This document shows positions 37,794 through 47,952 of a stretch of DNA of 64,000 bases, piece by piece; the first letter of the stretch is position 1; each line of letters starts with the position of its first letter. The stretch is taken from assembly GCA_018340805.1 (NCBI GenBank), contig JACMZG010000008.1:28059914-28123913 (forward strand). Reading direction: 5' to 3'. Origin of the DNA: Microvelia longipes (taxonomy: Eukaryota > Arthropoda > Insecta > Hemiptera > Veliidae). The notes below the pieces were generated by a model. It ran no database searches. It was not told where the DNA came from and worked only from the letters and a program-made list of their open reading frames with translations. Position numbers and translations under genes: made by a program.

Positions 37794-37944
37794 TAGTCCA
37801 AGAGCCCAGGGGTGTTTTTAATAAAAAGTGTAATGCATCCTAGTGCCTATAGTTGTTTCACGCGTGATTGATATCTATATTAAAAATAAAGAGTTGTATC
37901 AACAATAATAGACCAAGAGCCCAGGGGTGATTGTTAATAAAAAG

Positions 37945-38157
37945 TGTAATGGCTGGAACCGGTCTCAATTTTTCGTAATACCTTCCTGAACAAGAATCTG
38001 CAATTCTGCCGACTCGTATCGGATGGTGTCCCAGGTAGAACGCACTTTCGGGTCAAAGGTTCTGCCTGGGACACCCATCCGATACGAGTCGGCAGAATTG
38101 CAGATCCTTGTTCAGGAAGGTATTACGAAAAATTGAGACCGGTTCCAGCCATTACAC
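37945..38157. repeat. Palindrome made of inverted 139-base units
   Basis: Arms of about 100 bases (37945-38048 and 38061-38157) with words GGCTGGAACCGGTCTCAATT and CTGCCGACTCGTATCGGATG, facing their complements across a short AT-poor spacer. Confidence 0.9.
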
Positions 38158-38435
38158 TGTTTGTTAACTTGGGTGGTAAATTTGACTTGTAAAGTGCGTT
38201 CTGCCTTGGACGCCCATCCGATGCGAGTCGGCAGAATTGCAGATCCTTGTTCAGAAAGGTATTTACGAAAAATTAAACCCGTTCCAGCCATTACACTTTT
38301 TATTAACTTCGGTGGTAATTTTACACGTAAAGTGCGTTCTGCCTGGGACACCCATCCGATACGAGTCGGCAGAATGCAGATCCTTGTTCAGGAAGGTATT
38401 TACGAAAAATTGAGACCGGTTCCAGCCATTACACT
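38158..38435. repeat. 139-base tandem repeat, two units
   Basis: Each unit contains AAAGTGCGTTCTGCCTGGGA, CACCCATCCGATACGAGTCG and CCGGTTCCAGCCATTACAC. The right arm of the preceding palindrome is a third, partial unit in the same orientation. Confidence 0.92.
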
Positions 38436-38473
38436 TTTAGCGAATTTCCTTTGAAAATTCGCCTAATTGGATA

Positions 38474-38540
38474 GGCGTCATGGCGGAATTCGAACCTCGG
38501 ACCACGACACAAATCCGTTTCAGAGGTCCCTTATGACGAT
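38474..38540 (-). repeat. Degenerate tRNA-like fragment
   Basis: On the minus strand CGTCATA at one end can pair with CATGACG at the other, and GAGGTTCGAATTCCG resembles a B box. At about 63 bases it is too short for a tRNA and the T-stem is weak. Confidence 0.25.
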
Positions 38541-38732
<192 letters not shown>

Positions 38733-38954
38733 TTCTAGACACTTTCTTGTAAACACTCTATCTTTCGAACGGATTAATATTTTTTAACCAAACTTGGTAC
38801 CAAAAATCAACCTTCGGGAGAACACGAACCCTATTGAAAACCAGGTTTTTGTGACGTCATTAACCCGGTTTGCTGAGTCAGCGAAATTTTCAAAAAATCG
38901 GCAAAATTCAGGGTTAATATTTTTTGCCGCAAAAAAGGTCAATATTTATGTTTT

Positions 38955-39300
38955 TGAGACGCTGAATCGAATGAAACCGGTCCGAAGTCGATACGACCAC
39001 TAAGTGACCTAAAAATCGAAAAAACCATTCTAAATTCCCGAAAACCAAAATTTAGGTCGATAAAAAAATAAATTTCGAGTAGGGTGTCGTTTTCATGTAA
39101 TTTTGGGCGCTGAATCGAATGAAACCAGTCCGAAGTCGATACGACCACTTTAAGTTACCAAAAAGTCGAAAAAACCACAAAAATTATAGAAAACCAAAAT
39201 TACGGTCGTTAAAAATTAAATTTCGAGTAGGGTGTCGTTTTCAATGTTTTTTGGGCCTCTAAGATGAATGCCAGTGGTCCGGAGTCAATAAAACCACTCA
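38955..39300. repeat. Tandem repeat of about 150 bases, about 2.3 units
   Basis: Units share CGCTGAATCGAATGAAACC, GTCCGAAGTCGATACGACCA, GAAAACCAAAATT and AAATTTCGAGTAGGGTGTCG. The third unit is partial and more diverged (GCCAGTGGTCCGGAGTCAAT). Confidence 0.9.
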
Positions 39301-39388
39301 AACTCAGGGTACCTGGGTTCACATCCTGGAAGGGTCGATCATTTTTTATCGTTTTTTTACCTAATATAAGTTTACAACTAGGAAATAA

Positions 39389-40052
39389 TTCTGGCGCGGT
39401 GGTCCGCATGTCGGGCGAATTTCCTTTGATGCGTGTTTCCGTGCTTTTTATATAAGTTTACAACTACTAAATAAATAATTCCGGCGCGGTGGTCCGCTGT
39501 CGGGCGAATTTCATTTAGAATACGTGTTTCCGTGCTAAACAACCATTTTCTTGCTTATGCAAGAACCATGCCCATTGCGTGGTTCTAGAACCTAAGCAGT
39601 TACTCAATTGTCAAGCACTGCTCGTAACTCATTTTGTCTGTATTTTCCAAAGGAAATGCGCTAAAACCTTTAAAGATAACTGACTAAGCTTAAAGATAAG
39701 TAACTAAGCTTTAAACTAGTGCAAATAATAGAGCGTACTTCTAATTTTAGAGGCATAGTTTTGTGCAACCAACTGGATAGTTATGCGCATTTCCTTTGGA
39801 AAATACAGACAAAATGAGTTACGAGCAGTGCTTGACAATTGAGTAACTGCTTAGGTTCTAGAACCACGCAATGGGCATGGTTCTTGCATAAGCAAGAAAA
39901 TGGTTGTTTAGCACGGAAACACGTATTCTAAATGAAATTCGCCCGACAGCGGACCACCGCGCCGGAATTATTTATTTAGTAGTTGTAAACTTATATAAAA
40001 AGCACGAAACACGCATCAAAGGAAATTCGCCGACATGCGGACCACGCGCCAG
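39389..40052. repeat. Large palindrome, 270-base arms and 123-base spacer
   Basis: The left arm 39389-39661 and right arm 39785-40052 are near-perfect complements, from the outer CTGGCGCGG through GTGTTTCCGTGC, TTTCTTGCTTATGCAAGAAC and CACTGCTCGTAACTC to the inner GGAAATGCGC. The left arm contains a 95-base direct repeat (two copies of TTCCGGCGCGGTGGTCCGC plus CGGGCGAATTTC), mirrored on the right. Arm similarity is much higher than for 20672-21086, so it is younger. Confidence 0.95.
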
Positions 40053-40090
40053 ATTTTTATTAACAAAACACCCCTGGGCTCTTGGTCTAT

Positions 40091-40300
40091 ATAGTTATAA
40101 GGAAAAGTATTGAGTTTACTCTAAAATGCAATATCGAGATTTCATCATAATTTAAACGTTCCAAGCATTTTCATGACGTTCTGTGTGGTTATCATCATGT
40201 TTTTCTGTGTGTGTGTCTGTGTCACGTATAACTCCCACTATGCTATTTATGCTAGTTAAAACTTGGCAAATAAATCAGATTTTAGGTCTAGCTTTTTGTT
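40091..40300 (+). repeat. Family A relative, inverted and diverged
   Basis: GGAAAAGTATTGAGTTTAC, GGTTATCATCATG, CTGTGTGTGTGTCTGTG and TATTTATGCTAGTTAAAACT follow the order of the reversed family. Continues the 37745-37793 remnant. Confidence 0.5.
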
Positions 40301-40339
40301 TCTATTTGTTTCGCATTAATAGTGATAAGTAACAAATAT

Positions 40340-40960
<621 letters not shown>

Positions 40961-41353
40961 TCAACACCTTATTTGTCGACTTTGAAGTTAACAACTAGGC
41001 TCAAAAAGAATAGATAACTTTCATTTTTCCGGCGCTGACGACCTGTAAGGCATTGAACAACTTCTTCATTCTACTTTACCATGGAAAAATAAAAATAACA
41101 ATTAAATTAAAAATTGTATTAAATACTTAAGAATATATTCATTTTTTACTTAACTAAAGGTCAGCTGAAAACATAAACAAGCTAAGAGCCACAGCAATCT
41201 ATGAATTAGTTATGCAAATAAAAAAGTAATTAATAAATGGTATCTTATAATATAATGTTTTAATTAAGTAGTGGAAATTTAATAATTAGATATGAACGAA
41301 CTCATATAATTATCTATATTATTATAACTAAATACAAGTAATAAAATAAAATT

Positions 41354-41399
41354 AGTTTAAGCCAATTCCCGTACTTATGTGAGGGAATTGGTTTAAACT
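41354..41399. repeat. Perfect 17-base inverted repeat, 12-base loop
   Basis: AGTTTAAGCCAATTCCC faces GGGAATTGGTTTAAACT across 12 bases. Confidence 0.9.
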
Positions 41400-41541
41400 G
41401 ATTGCAATGAAAGGCAAAGCATTCCTTTTATACGGTCAAATTTTTATTACCATTAGAAACAAAAATTAATAAAATATTTTCATATTTATAAATTTTGTGT
41501 AGATAGCTCTGTTCTATTTTGTTTTAAAGAAAAACTTGTAT

Positions 41542-41576
41542 AGTATTAGCCTAAATTTACATTCTAGGCTAATACT
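41542..41576. repeat. Perfect 12-base inverted repeat, 11-base loop
   Basis: AGTATTAGCCTA faces TAGGCTAATACT. Confidence 0.9.
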
Positions 41577-42587
41577 TGCAATGCATGTTATGTTCTATTG
41601 TATAAATTACATGGCAACGTTAGCCGGACAATCAACTCTCCAAGACATGTCTGACCTCAGTCATGCTCCTACAGCGCATGCGTCAATCATTCTCCCGTTG
41701 TATTTGTAATCACTAATAGTTGGCAGTCACGGGATATCTTAGTTAAACGCGACCTGTTAGACTTTTTTTTCAGTGTAATTTCATTTGTAAATCAATAGGA
41801 TAGAGCTGAACATTTTAAGGTTGTTTTGGTCATTAACTGTTCTTTTAGACCAAAAATTTAGATAAGGGAAATAAAAAAAAACGGATCTTGGCTTCCACGC
41901 AAAACAACACTTATACAACGTAAAAGAAGTACTGATGCAGTATTATAAACCATTATTTAAAATGTTCTTCAGTAATGCTCAGGTAGAGGTATATATATTT
42001 TACCAAACAAATTATGATAGGAAAAGCAGCACTGTCAATAAAATATTTAAACAATTAACGAACAATAATGGTAAAAAAACAACTCCAAAAATCAGGTCAT
42101 GTTAATTAAACTTAGTTAACGCTGTTAACATAAACATACTAACCCATTCCGAAAATAAATCCAACAACCATAAAAAAGCAAAACAATAAAATATTTAAAA
42201 AAGGTTTGTTGTAAAAAGTTGTGAAAATAACTCATAAGGCACCATAATGTTAGGAGTTAATTTAACATTTTAAAATTCTAAAGCAGCCCTTTAATGTTCT
42301 TCTACAATACTGCTTTGAAATATTGCGATTTTATAGCCAATATAAAAAATATTTTAGGGTACAAGATGCTATAAAAAATGCTATAAAATGAAATATATTA
42401 TTTTAAGAACTTATAAGGAACACTAATACACAACACTTGGAAGAGTCATAAAAACATTTAAACATCCATAAAATATAAATGAATTTGAAGAGATTTTGTT
42501 AAGTTATAAATATTGATTTAAGTGTAAAAAGTATTTAGTCAGAATCAAATGTCTCTTATGTTATCAATGTAAAACACAAACAAAAAA

Positions 42588-42690
42588 CTCGGCTACGGGG
42601 TACCTCAGAACTTTTCCTTGACACATCCAATTACTTCGGACACTTGGGTATTTTACTGACTCGAAACATTCAGTAAAGTGCGATTTTATT
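42588..42690 (-). repeat. Family A repeat, short end fragment
   Basis: GGCTACGGGGTACCTCAGAA then ACTTTTCCTTGACACATCCA matches the family start only. Confidence 0.7.
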
Positions 42691-43840
42691 GCTAAGGTGG
42701 TAAAAGTTGTTATTTCGCAGTAATTATTGTGCGACATATTATGTTTTACTTCAAATCGAATCAGTATTTTTCAGAAAGCTTTTTTCAATAGCATTTTACA
42801 TTTCAATAACATATTAACTGGCGATTCGTTACTATTAAAATAGAATCTTTTCTAGGTTAACTCTGTTATAAAGCCTAGTTTTTAAGTAGCAATAGTTTAT
42901 AAACTTTTGTACCCGAATACAAACCTTATAATAAATATAATAAAAGAAACCCCTATATCTTAACTCTAAAGCTGTTTTCACTGCACTATGTTACTATTTT
43001 ATTTATAGAGTTTTAGTTCATGATACCATAATATAACATCATACTAAGCATATGTGATTGTTGCATTCCATTTTTTAATGTGCCTCTCACAACAAGTGTT
43101 TGTCTATTATTTATAGGGTTTCCTATGATAGTCTATCGTCTGTAAGAGCCTTACTCAAAACTTAATTCAGAATTTTGTATAATACAGTCTAAAATGAGTG
43201 TCAAGCTTCGTAAACTTTCCAAAATTGCCAGAAATTGAAAACAAAACTTGGTTGTTAATAGTATTATTGACTAGGGGTTATTCCGTCTTCTCTAAGGCTT
43301 GTTATTCGTTGTTGTAGTCAGTTATTGTTTAGATTGGTACTATTGGGTTTGATTATGAACTCGTGGCCAGAGTCGTGAGCTCCCTGGTTGGAATTTAATG
43401 AGGCACCTGTAGCGACTCCAACTTCACTTATTATGCCTTCGTCTTGTTATGCCTTCGACTTTTATTTTATGAAAACAATGATAGGAATTGTAAGTCTGAA
43501 GTGTCCAAACTAACCGTTAAGAGGCCCCATTCTTTTTTTATAGACCGGTTTTTCTTTTCGTTGTTCTTTATTATAAAGGCGCCTTTGTCTTTTGTTTTTG
43601 ACACCTTTAGCAGAGAAAAGTAAGCAAGTTTAGTTTATAGAAAGTATATTTGAAAGCATCACTTTAGGTAGTAATGTGCCTACTATTAAAGAATATTTTG
43701 AAAACCAAATTACTGAAAGCATTTACAGGAAACTGATTTCAGTTAATTATATTACACATTTTTGGATGCATTAAAAGAATGCTGTTATAGTAAAAGCATT
43801 AACGTCATTTTTATTTTAACTTTTCAACACTTTTCTGTTT
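42691..43840. other. Non-coding region, somewhat GC-richer at 43260-43640
   Basis: No supported gene. A repeated CTTGTTATGCCTTCG word (43433-43464) is the only internal repeat noticed. Confidence 0.3.
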
Positions 43841-43849
43841 AATATATAT

Positions 43850-43901
<52 letters not shown>

Positions 43902-43960
43902 TATATTATATATATATATTATATATTATATATATATATATATATATAATTATAAATAAA
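43841..43960. repeat. (TA)n microsatellite
   Basis: Interrupted TA dinucleotides. Confidence 0.95.
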
Positions 43961-44323
43961 TAAATTTATTACAATATATTACCTTTTTGGTAGCTTTTAA
44001 ATATTATAGTAAGAGTGTAGCTTTGAAATCACTGGTCGGTCATATGATTCCACGTGATAAGTTTTCAAAGGTCACGTTGGAGACAGGAAATCGTTTTGAT
44101 TAAACATGTTGTGAATGATATTGAAATGACTGGCATACTCTTTGAATTACTATTCTTATATAAGGATTCCTATTCAATAAAAACAATTTCTCGATACAAA
44201 AACAAAATTTGCCATTTAAGTTTTTAACGTAAACTGAATTTTAATTAGCTAGCTAATATGTAGAATTAGGCAATATCCCGAAAAGTCAAATAAGTAATAA
44301 TAACACCTTAACGATGAGAGTAA

Positions 44324-44395
44324 TTTAGTTGCCAGCTATCAACAATTAAAGAAGAATATTTATTTGACTTAAATAAATGGTAGCTGGCAACTAAA
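44324..44395. repeat. 72-base hairpin element with 17-base arms
   Basis: TTTAGTTGCCAGCTATC faces GGTAGCTGGCAACTAAA (one mismatch) across about 38 AT-rich bases. Could be a tiny MITE; no target duplication identified. Confidence 0.75.
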
Positions 44396-44604
44396 ACAGA
44401 CTTATATCATTCTACATTCCAGAGTTCTATAACGAGCACACAGGACAACTATGTATAAGGACGAAGGAAGTAAAGTTGAATCATCAATAATATTTTAAGG
44501 ATAACTCAATCCATGAAGACACACATTATAATGAAGGCGAGGGAAGTTAAATTTCTATGATCAGGAAATAAACTACGTAGGATTTTGCCGTTATTAACAT
44601 AAAG

Positions 44605-44758
44605 ATTTAGGTCTTCAGGTGATGATCGCGTCAATGTTTATGATGAGTCCGACGTTTCACTTCCACTGTGGAAGGCGCGTCTTAACAGACGCGATTGGAG
44701 ACGTTATGGATGTGGGACATTATGGATGAAAACAAAATGCTTTACAAAACTGAGCTGA
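44605..44758 (+). pseudogene. Tract related to 51186-51265, possible coding remnant
   Basis: In the frame ending with TGA at about 44756 it reads DDRVNVYDESDVSLPLW, then KARLNRRDWRRYGCG and TLWMKTKCFTKLS. The minus-strand tract at 51186 reads DCVNVDEE, then CRSSWIKTQCSTRMS, to a TGA at the matching place. Sharing both frame and stop hints at a once-coding C-terminus; the stretch upstream differs by an indel that breaks the frame. A different frame (44695-44940) is open for 81 codons but is not shared with the other copy beyond the TGA. Family unknown. It could equally be a dispersed non-coding element. Confidence 0.3.
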
Positions 44759-45643
44759 ATGGTTTTATCAATGATGACCAAAAATCCTTGAAGATGCCTC
44801 TTATAGTGGAAGGAAAAAACATTGGATTCATCATGTACATTGACGCGGTTACACTGGAAGATGTAATTCTTATAAGCAGAAGGTTGATTATTCATAATCA
44901 AGTTCAGCGAATCGAAAATAAAGAATATAAATACAACTAACAAGCTCCTATTAACAATTATACAAATTAGAATCGTGATGGAGATGAGGTAGTAAGCAGA
45001 GCTAACGCGAGGTCAGAAAGACTTAGCGAAGTAGTCCAGTTACTACACTGCATGATAAAGCTGTAGGACGGAGCACGGTCTCCCAACTCCAGATATTGGG
45101 CCAGTAGGTTAAATATCTCACTAAGCTTCAATACCTTAGCCTAACACTCATAATCTTCAGCCCTCGATCCAGTTAAGGAATCTTTTCCCGCAAAGTGTTA
45201 GCTTAACTGATTTGTAAGTACTAGGATCACAGTAAATTGTACTTAATTAATATGTATGAAAGAAAGCGTTTAATTCATTATATGCAAAGCACTTTCAAGC
45301 AAATCAGAAGCCATCGTCAGTGATAGTCGTCGAAAAAATAAGAGGGTGATAGATGAATCTTACAAATCAGATATAATAATGGACAGACTCTAAAACATTT
45401 TAATAATATTCAAAGTATTATATTTTTAAATTAATCAATTTTATTAATAATCTGTCAAAGACTAATGTGATTACGAACAGAATGAAACAGACCACCACTC
45501 TTCCGGTAAATACTTTGTATCCATATATCTTTCGGCGCTATGACGTAAAAAAGAAGAATGGCATATGATATTATGTCGAGCCATCAATAATGAAATATGT
45601 CAAATAATGGGCATAGCAAGGGTTGCCTTTAGGAGGGACATAT

Positions 45644-45644
<1 letters not shown>
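44759..45644. other. Non-coding or unrecognised region
   Basis: An open frame from 44695 runs to 44940 (ending RIENKEYKYN), of unknown worth. 44945-45230 is GC-richer than average without a long frame. No element recognised. Confidence 0.3.
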
Positions 45645-45681
<37 letters not shown>

Positions 45682-45696
45682 TATATATATATATAT

Positions 45697-45736
<40 letters not shown>

Positions 45737-45781
45737 TGTGTGTGTGTGTGGTGTGTGGTGTGTGTGTGTGTGTGTGTGTGT
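45645..45781. repeat. Compound microsatellite (TA)n(TG)n
   Basis: TA to about 45698, then TG with GG interruptions to 45781. Confidence 0.95.
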
Positions 45782-46920
45782 TACAAAACAATAAAATAAG
45801 GTTTGTTTTGTTTAAAAAAATAAAGCTCTTTAAGTACAAATCAAAACTACTTTTAGTCAAATAGATATAAAGAATAAAACAAAATACCAATTATTATTGA
45901 ACTGAGCTGAACTAAATAAATGGCGGACATTTTAGTTTTTTTTATTTTAATAATAATACCACCACAAAGTTAATATGTCGAACTAATAAAACAAATTTAA
46001 TTTGTTAATTTTAAATTTTAATTTATTTTACAAAGTTATTTTAAAAAAATGCTTTCTCTTGCCTGAGCCAAGGTTTTTATATAATTTTTGCAACAATCCT
46101 GCTCGGCTAGGGGCCCCCCGCTATGCCCATGGTCGACGTAATGTCCAATTTCGTTGGTTACATCACAACTAACATTTGTTACCACAATAATATAGTGTCG
46201 AAAATTTGTGTTGTTCAAAGTATCAAATAATATACAGTGACTATAGTTACATCAGTTGAATACTATCACAATCAAACTAGGTAAAAAGGCAACTTCTAAA
46301 TTATATGAATATTCCTCGTAATCAAATCAAACAAATAATGTTTCTATAGTCGATATGAAAGGTATATATTAGAATAAATGAAATCAAACCTTCGGGAATA
46401 TAAATATCTTAAATAGTTGGAACATTTGTTATTATTAAAAAGAATAATAAATAATATTAGGCATGATATATTGTTATTAATTTTTAAACATCTGGAAGAG
46501 GTAATAAATAAATTATTTTAATTAAAATACAATTAAAATAAAACAATATAAAATAAAGAACAACAATAAAAACCACAATAAGAAAAAGGTCATAGGATTG
46601 CATCAAACAATAATTTGAGTGACAACTGGAAAGGAGTTAATAAAGGAAATAAAGAGATGAGACAATAAGGTAATGCAAGACAATAATCCGATGCGGATAT
46701 TACAATCATATCAAAGCAGGGAATGCAGATATTATACTATTGGATCGTCAAAGAGAATTTGCAAGATGCAGCTCTGTAACTCTACACCTGAGGGGCTTGT
46801 CATGCAACAGGTAATTGAGCTCTAATAACTCTACCTTAGCACAGCTATTAATTAGAAAAAGCAATGTATTATTCCTATATAAAGCAATGAATAATTTTAT
46901 ACTGTAATATTAACATTAGG
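45782..46920. other. AT-rich non-coding region
   Basis: A small GC-rich patch at 46090-46135 (GGGGCCCCCCGC) lies in a 60-codon minus frame with no recognisable motif. Nothing else is supported. Confidence 0.3.
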
Positions 46921-47071
46921 GAAATTAGGTACAGGGTACCTTAGAACTTTTTCTCAAGACATTGGATTCGCTACGCTCATCCTCCCTACTTCGGTACAGA
47001 ATACAAACATTACCAAATTTATACTGCAAACACGTTTTCAAATTCGCCTAGCTCGTCCTCAGACAGCAAAT

Positions 47072-47082
47072 ACATTAATTTA
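47072..47082. repeat. Target-site duplication of the foldback, left copy
   Basis: ACATTAATTTA, identical to 47411-47421. Confidence 0.75.
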
Positions 47083-47161
47083 TTAACAGAAAACTGAGCA
47101 ATGGAGTAAACAGCTAACAAATAACAACACCAAAATCTCTCCACAAAACCTTTATTAAAAC

Positions 47162-47202
47162 CAGAGCCGGCTTTCGACCTCACGATCATCATTAGTGCCG
47201 GA
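47162..47202 (-). ncRNA. Hammerhead ribozyme-like motif (minus strand)
   Basis: Mirror of the 47322-47361 motif in the other palindrome arm; same core CTAATGA at 47189-47195 (complement) and same stem II and GAAA. Confidence 0.45.
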
Positions 47203-47321
47203 GAGTTGAAGAAGGAGAATCCTAGTCTGACTTTTTAGGCCGAGTCATATAGCGGAGTCACATAGAGTCCGCTATATGACTCGGCCTAAAAAGTCAGACT
47301 AGGATTCTCCTTCTTCAACTC

Positions 47322-47361
47322 TCCGGCACTAATGATGATCGTGAGGTCGAAAGCCGGCTCT
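47322..47361 (+). ncRNA. Hammerhead ribozyme-like motif (plus strand)
   Basis: The core reads CTAATGA (canonical CTGATGA with one change) at 47329-47335, one extra base, stem II GATC-GTGA-GGTC at 47337-47348, then GAAA at 47349-47352, a palindromic stem III GCCGGC, and TC at 47359-47360 where cleavage would fall. The short palindromic stem III is the pattern of dimer-acting hammerheads in Penelope-like elements. The changed core base and weak stem I suggest it may be inactive. Confidence 0.45.
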
Positions 47362-47410
47362 GGTTTTAATAAAGGTTTTGTGGAGAGAGATTTTGGTGTT
47401 GTTATTTGTT

Positions 47411-47421
47411 ACATTAATTTA
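47411..47421. repeat. Target-site duplication of the foldback, right copy
   Basis: ACATTAATTTA, partner of 47072-47082. Confidence 0.75.
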
Positions 47422-47423
47422 AT

Positions 47424-47500
47424 TACCAGCGGTCACCCATCCATGCACAGACAACTGACATCGCTCAATGCTGCTTAACTTATATGATCAATCAAAACAG
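47424..47500 (-). ncRNA. 5S rRNA-like segment in family A
   Basis: On the minus strand the segment has AAGTTAAGCAGCATTGAGCG then, after a gap, GGATGGGTGACCGCTGG, in the order of 5S rRNA box A to box C. A 6-base insertion in the middle separates it from the better copies. Confidence 0.65.
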
Positions 47501-47597
47501 TGGATATACTTGTCGTGTTAAAACAAAACTTAGTATATTTATTCATTAGTTAAGTGCATACAATTTAACTGAATTTCAACTCAATGTGATTATTTTT

Positions 47598-47856
47598 ATT
47601 ATCAACAGTATTGGTCTCTAATCAGTATAAGTTATGTGTTTGGACGCTTAAGAGACAACATGAAAATTTAGATGCTATATTTAAACAATTTTTGCAATCC
47701 GTGTAATAACTTTATTGAGTGTAATTATGGTTTATCTGTTTTTCTTTTGCAGATTTTAATAACTTAAAAATGCTCGAAAAAAACTTGATGAAAAGCGAAA
47801 TATTGTTTAAATATAACATCTAAATTTTCATTTCGTCTCTTAACACATAACTTATA
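47598..47856. mobile_element. MITE with subterminal inverted repeats, copy 1
   Basis: Subterminal arms TAAGTTATGTGTTTGGACGC ... GAAAATTTAGATGCTATATT (about 47628-47686) face their complements (about 47805-47855). The 9-base ATTATTTTT at 47589-47597 is repeated at 47857-47865. A related copy lies at 55564-55773. No coding frame. Confidence 0.75.
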
Positions 47857-47952
47857 ATTATTTTTCAATTTTTTACAAATATTTAAAAATTTTACACCAG
47901 ATATTCACAATACTTCCCACATACCTGCGGTATAAATAATGAAAGGTCTAAA

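Larger units (their letters stand above)
40961..42587. other. AT-rich non-coding region with two perfect hairpins
   Basis: Hairpins at 41354-41399 and 41542-41576 are listed separately. A GC-richer patch at 41620-41770 contains AGCGCATGCGTC and a TTTTTTTTCAGT initiator-like word but no open frame. No gene is supported. Confidence 0.35.
47083..47410. mobile_element. Penelope-like foldback fragment (hammerhead-like motifs)
   Basis: A near-perfect palindrome with arms at 47115-47256 and 47268-47411 and an 11-base loop, preceded by 32 extra bases. Arms contain CGAAAGCCGGCTCTGG, TTTTAATAAAGGTTTTGTGG and CTTTTTAGGCCGAGTCATAT. The combination of a CGAAA...CTGG-TTTTAATAAAGG end with a hammerhead-like core resembles the terminal repeats of Penelope-like retroelements; that assignment is inference. 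Flanking 11-base duplications (47072-47082, 47411-47421) show it inserted as a unit. Arms differ only by a 2-base indel and little else, so it is recent. An assembly foldback artefact is unlikely given the duplications but not excluded. Confidence 0.6.
46921..47952 (-). repeat. Family A repeat carrying two nested insertions
   Basis: It shows the family start (GGTACAGGGTACC, GGATTCGCTACGCTC), the 5S-like segment at 47424-47500, and the end CATACCTGCGGTATAAA. Two later insertions split it: a foldback at 47083-47410 and a MITE at 47598-47856. Removing each insertion with one copy of its target duplication gives sequence that matches the uninterrupted copies. Confidence 0.85.

Noticed and set aside
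41620..41770. Promoter or CpG island
   Set aside because: It has a few CpG-containing words and an initiator-like CAGT after a T-run, but no gene follows on either strand.
46036..46218. 60-codon minus frame with a GC-rich patch
   Set aside because: I cannot link its residues to any transposase or host family, and the patch is only about 50 bases.
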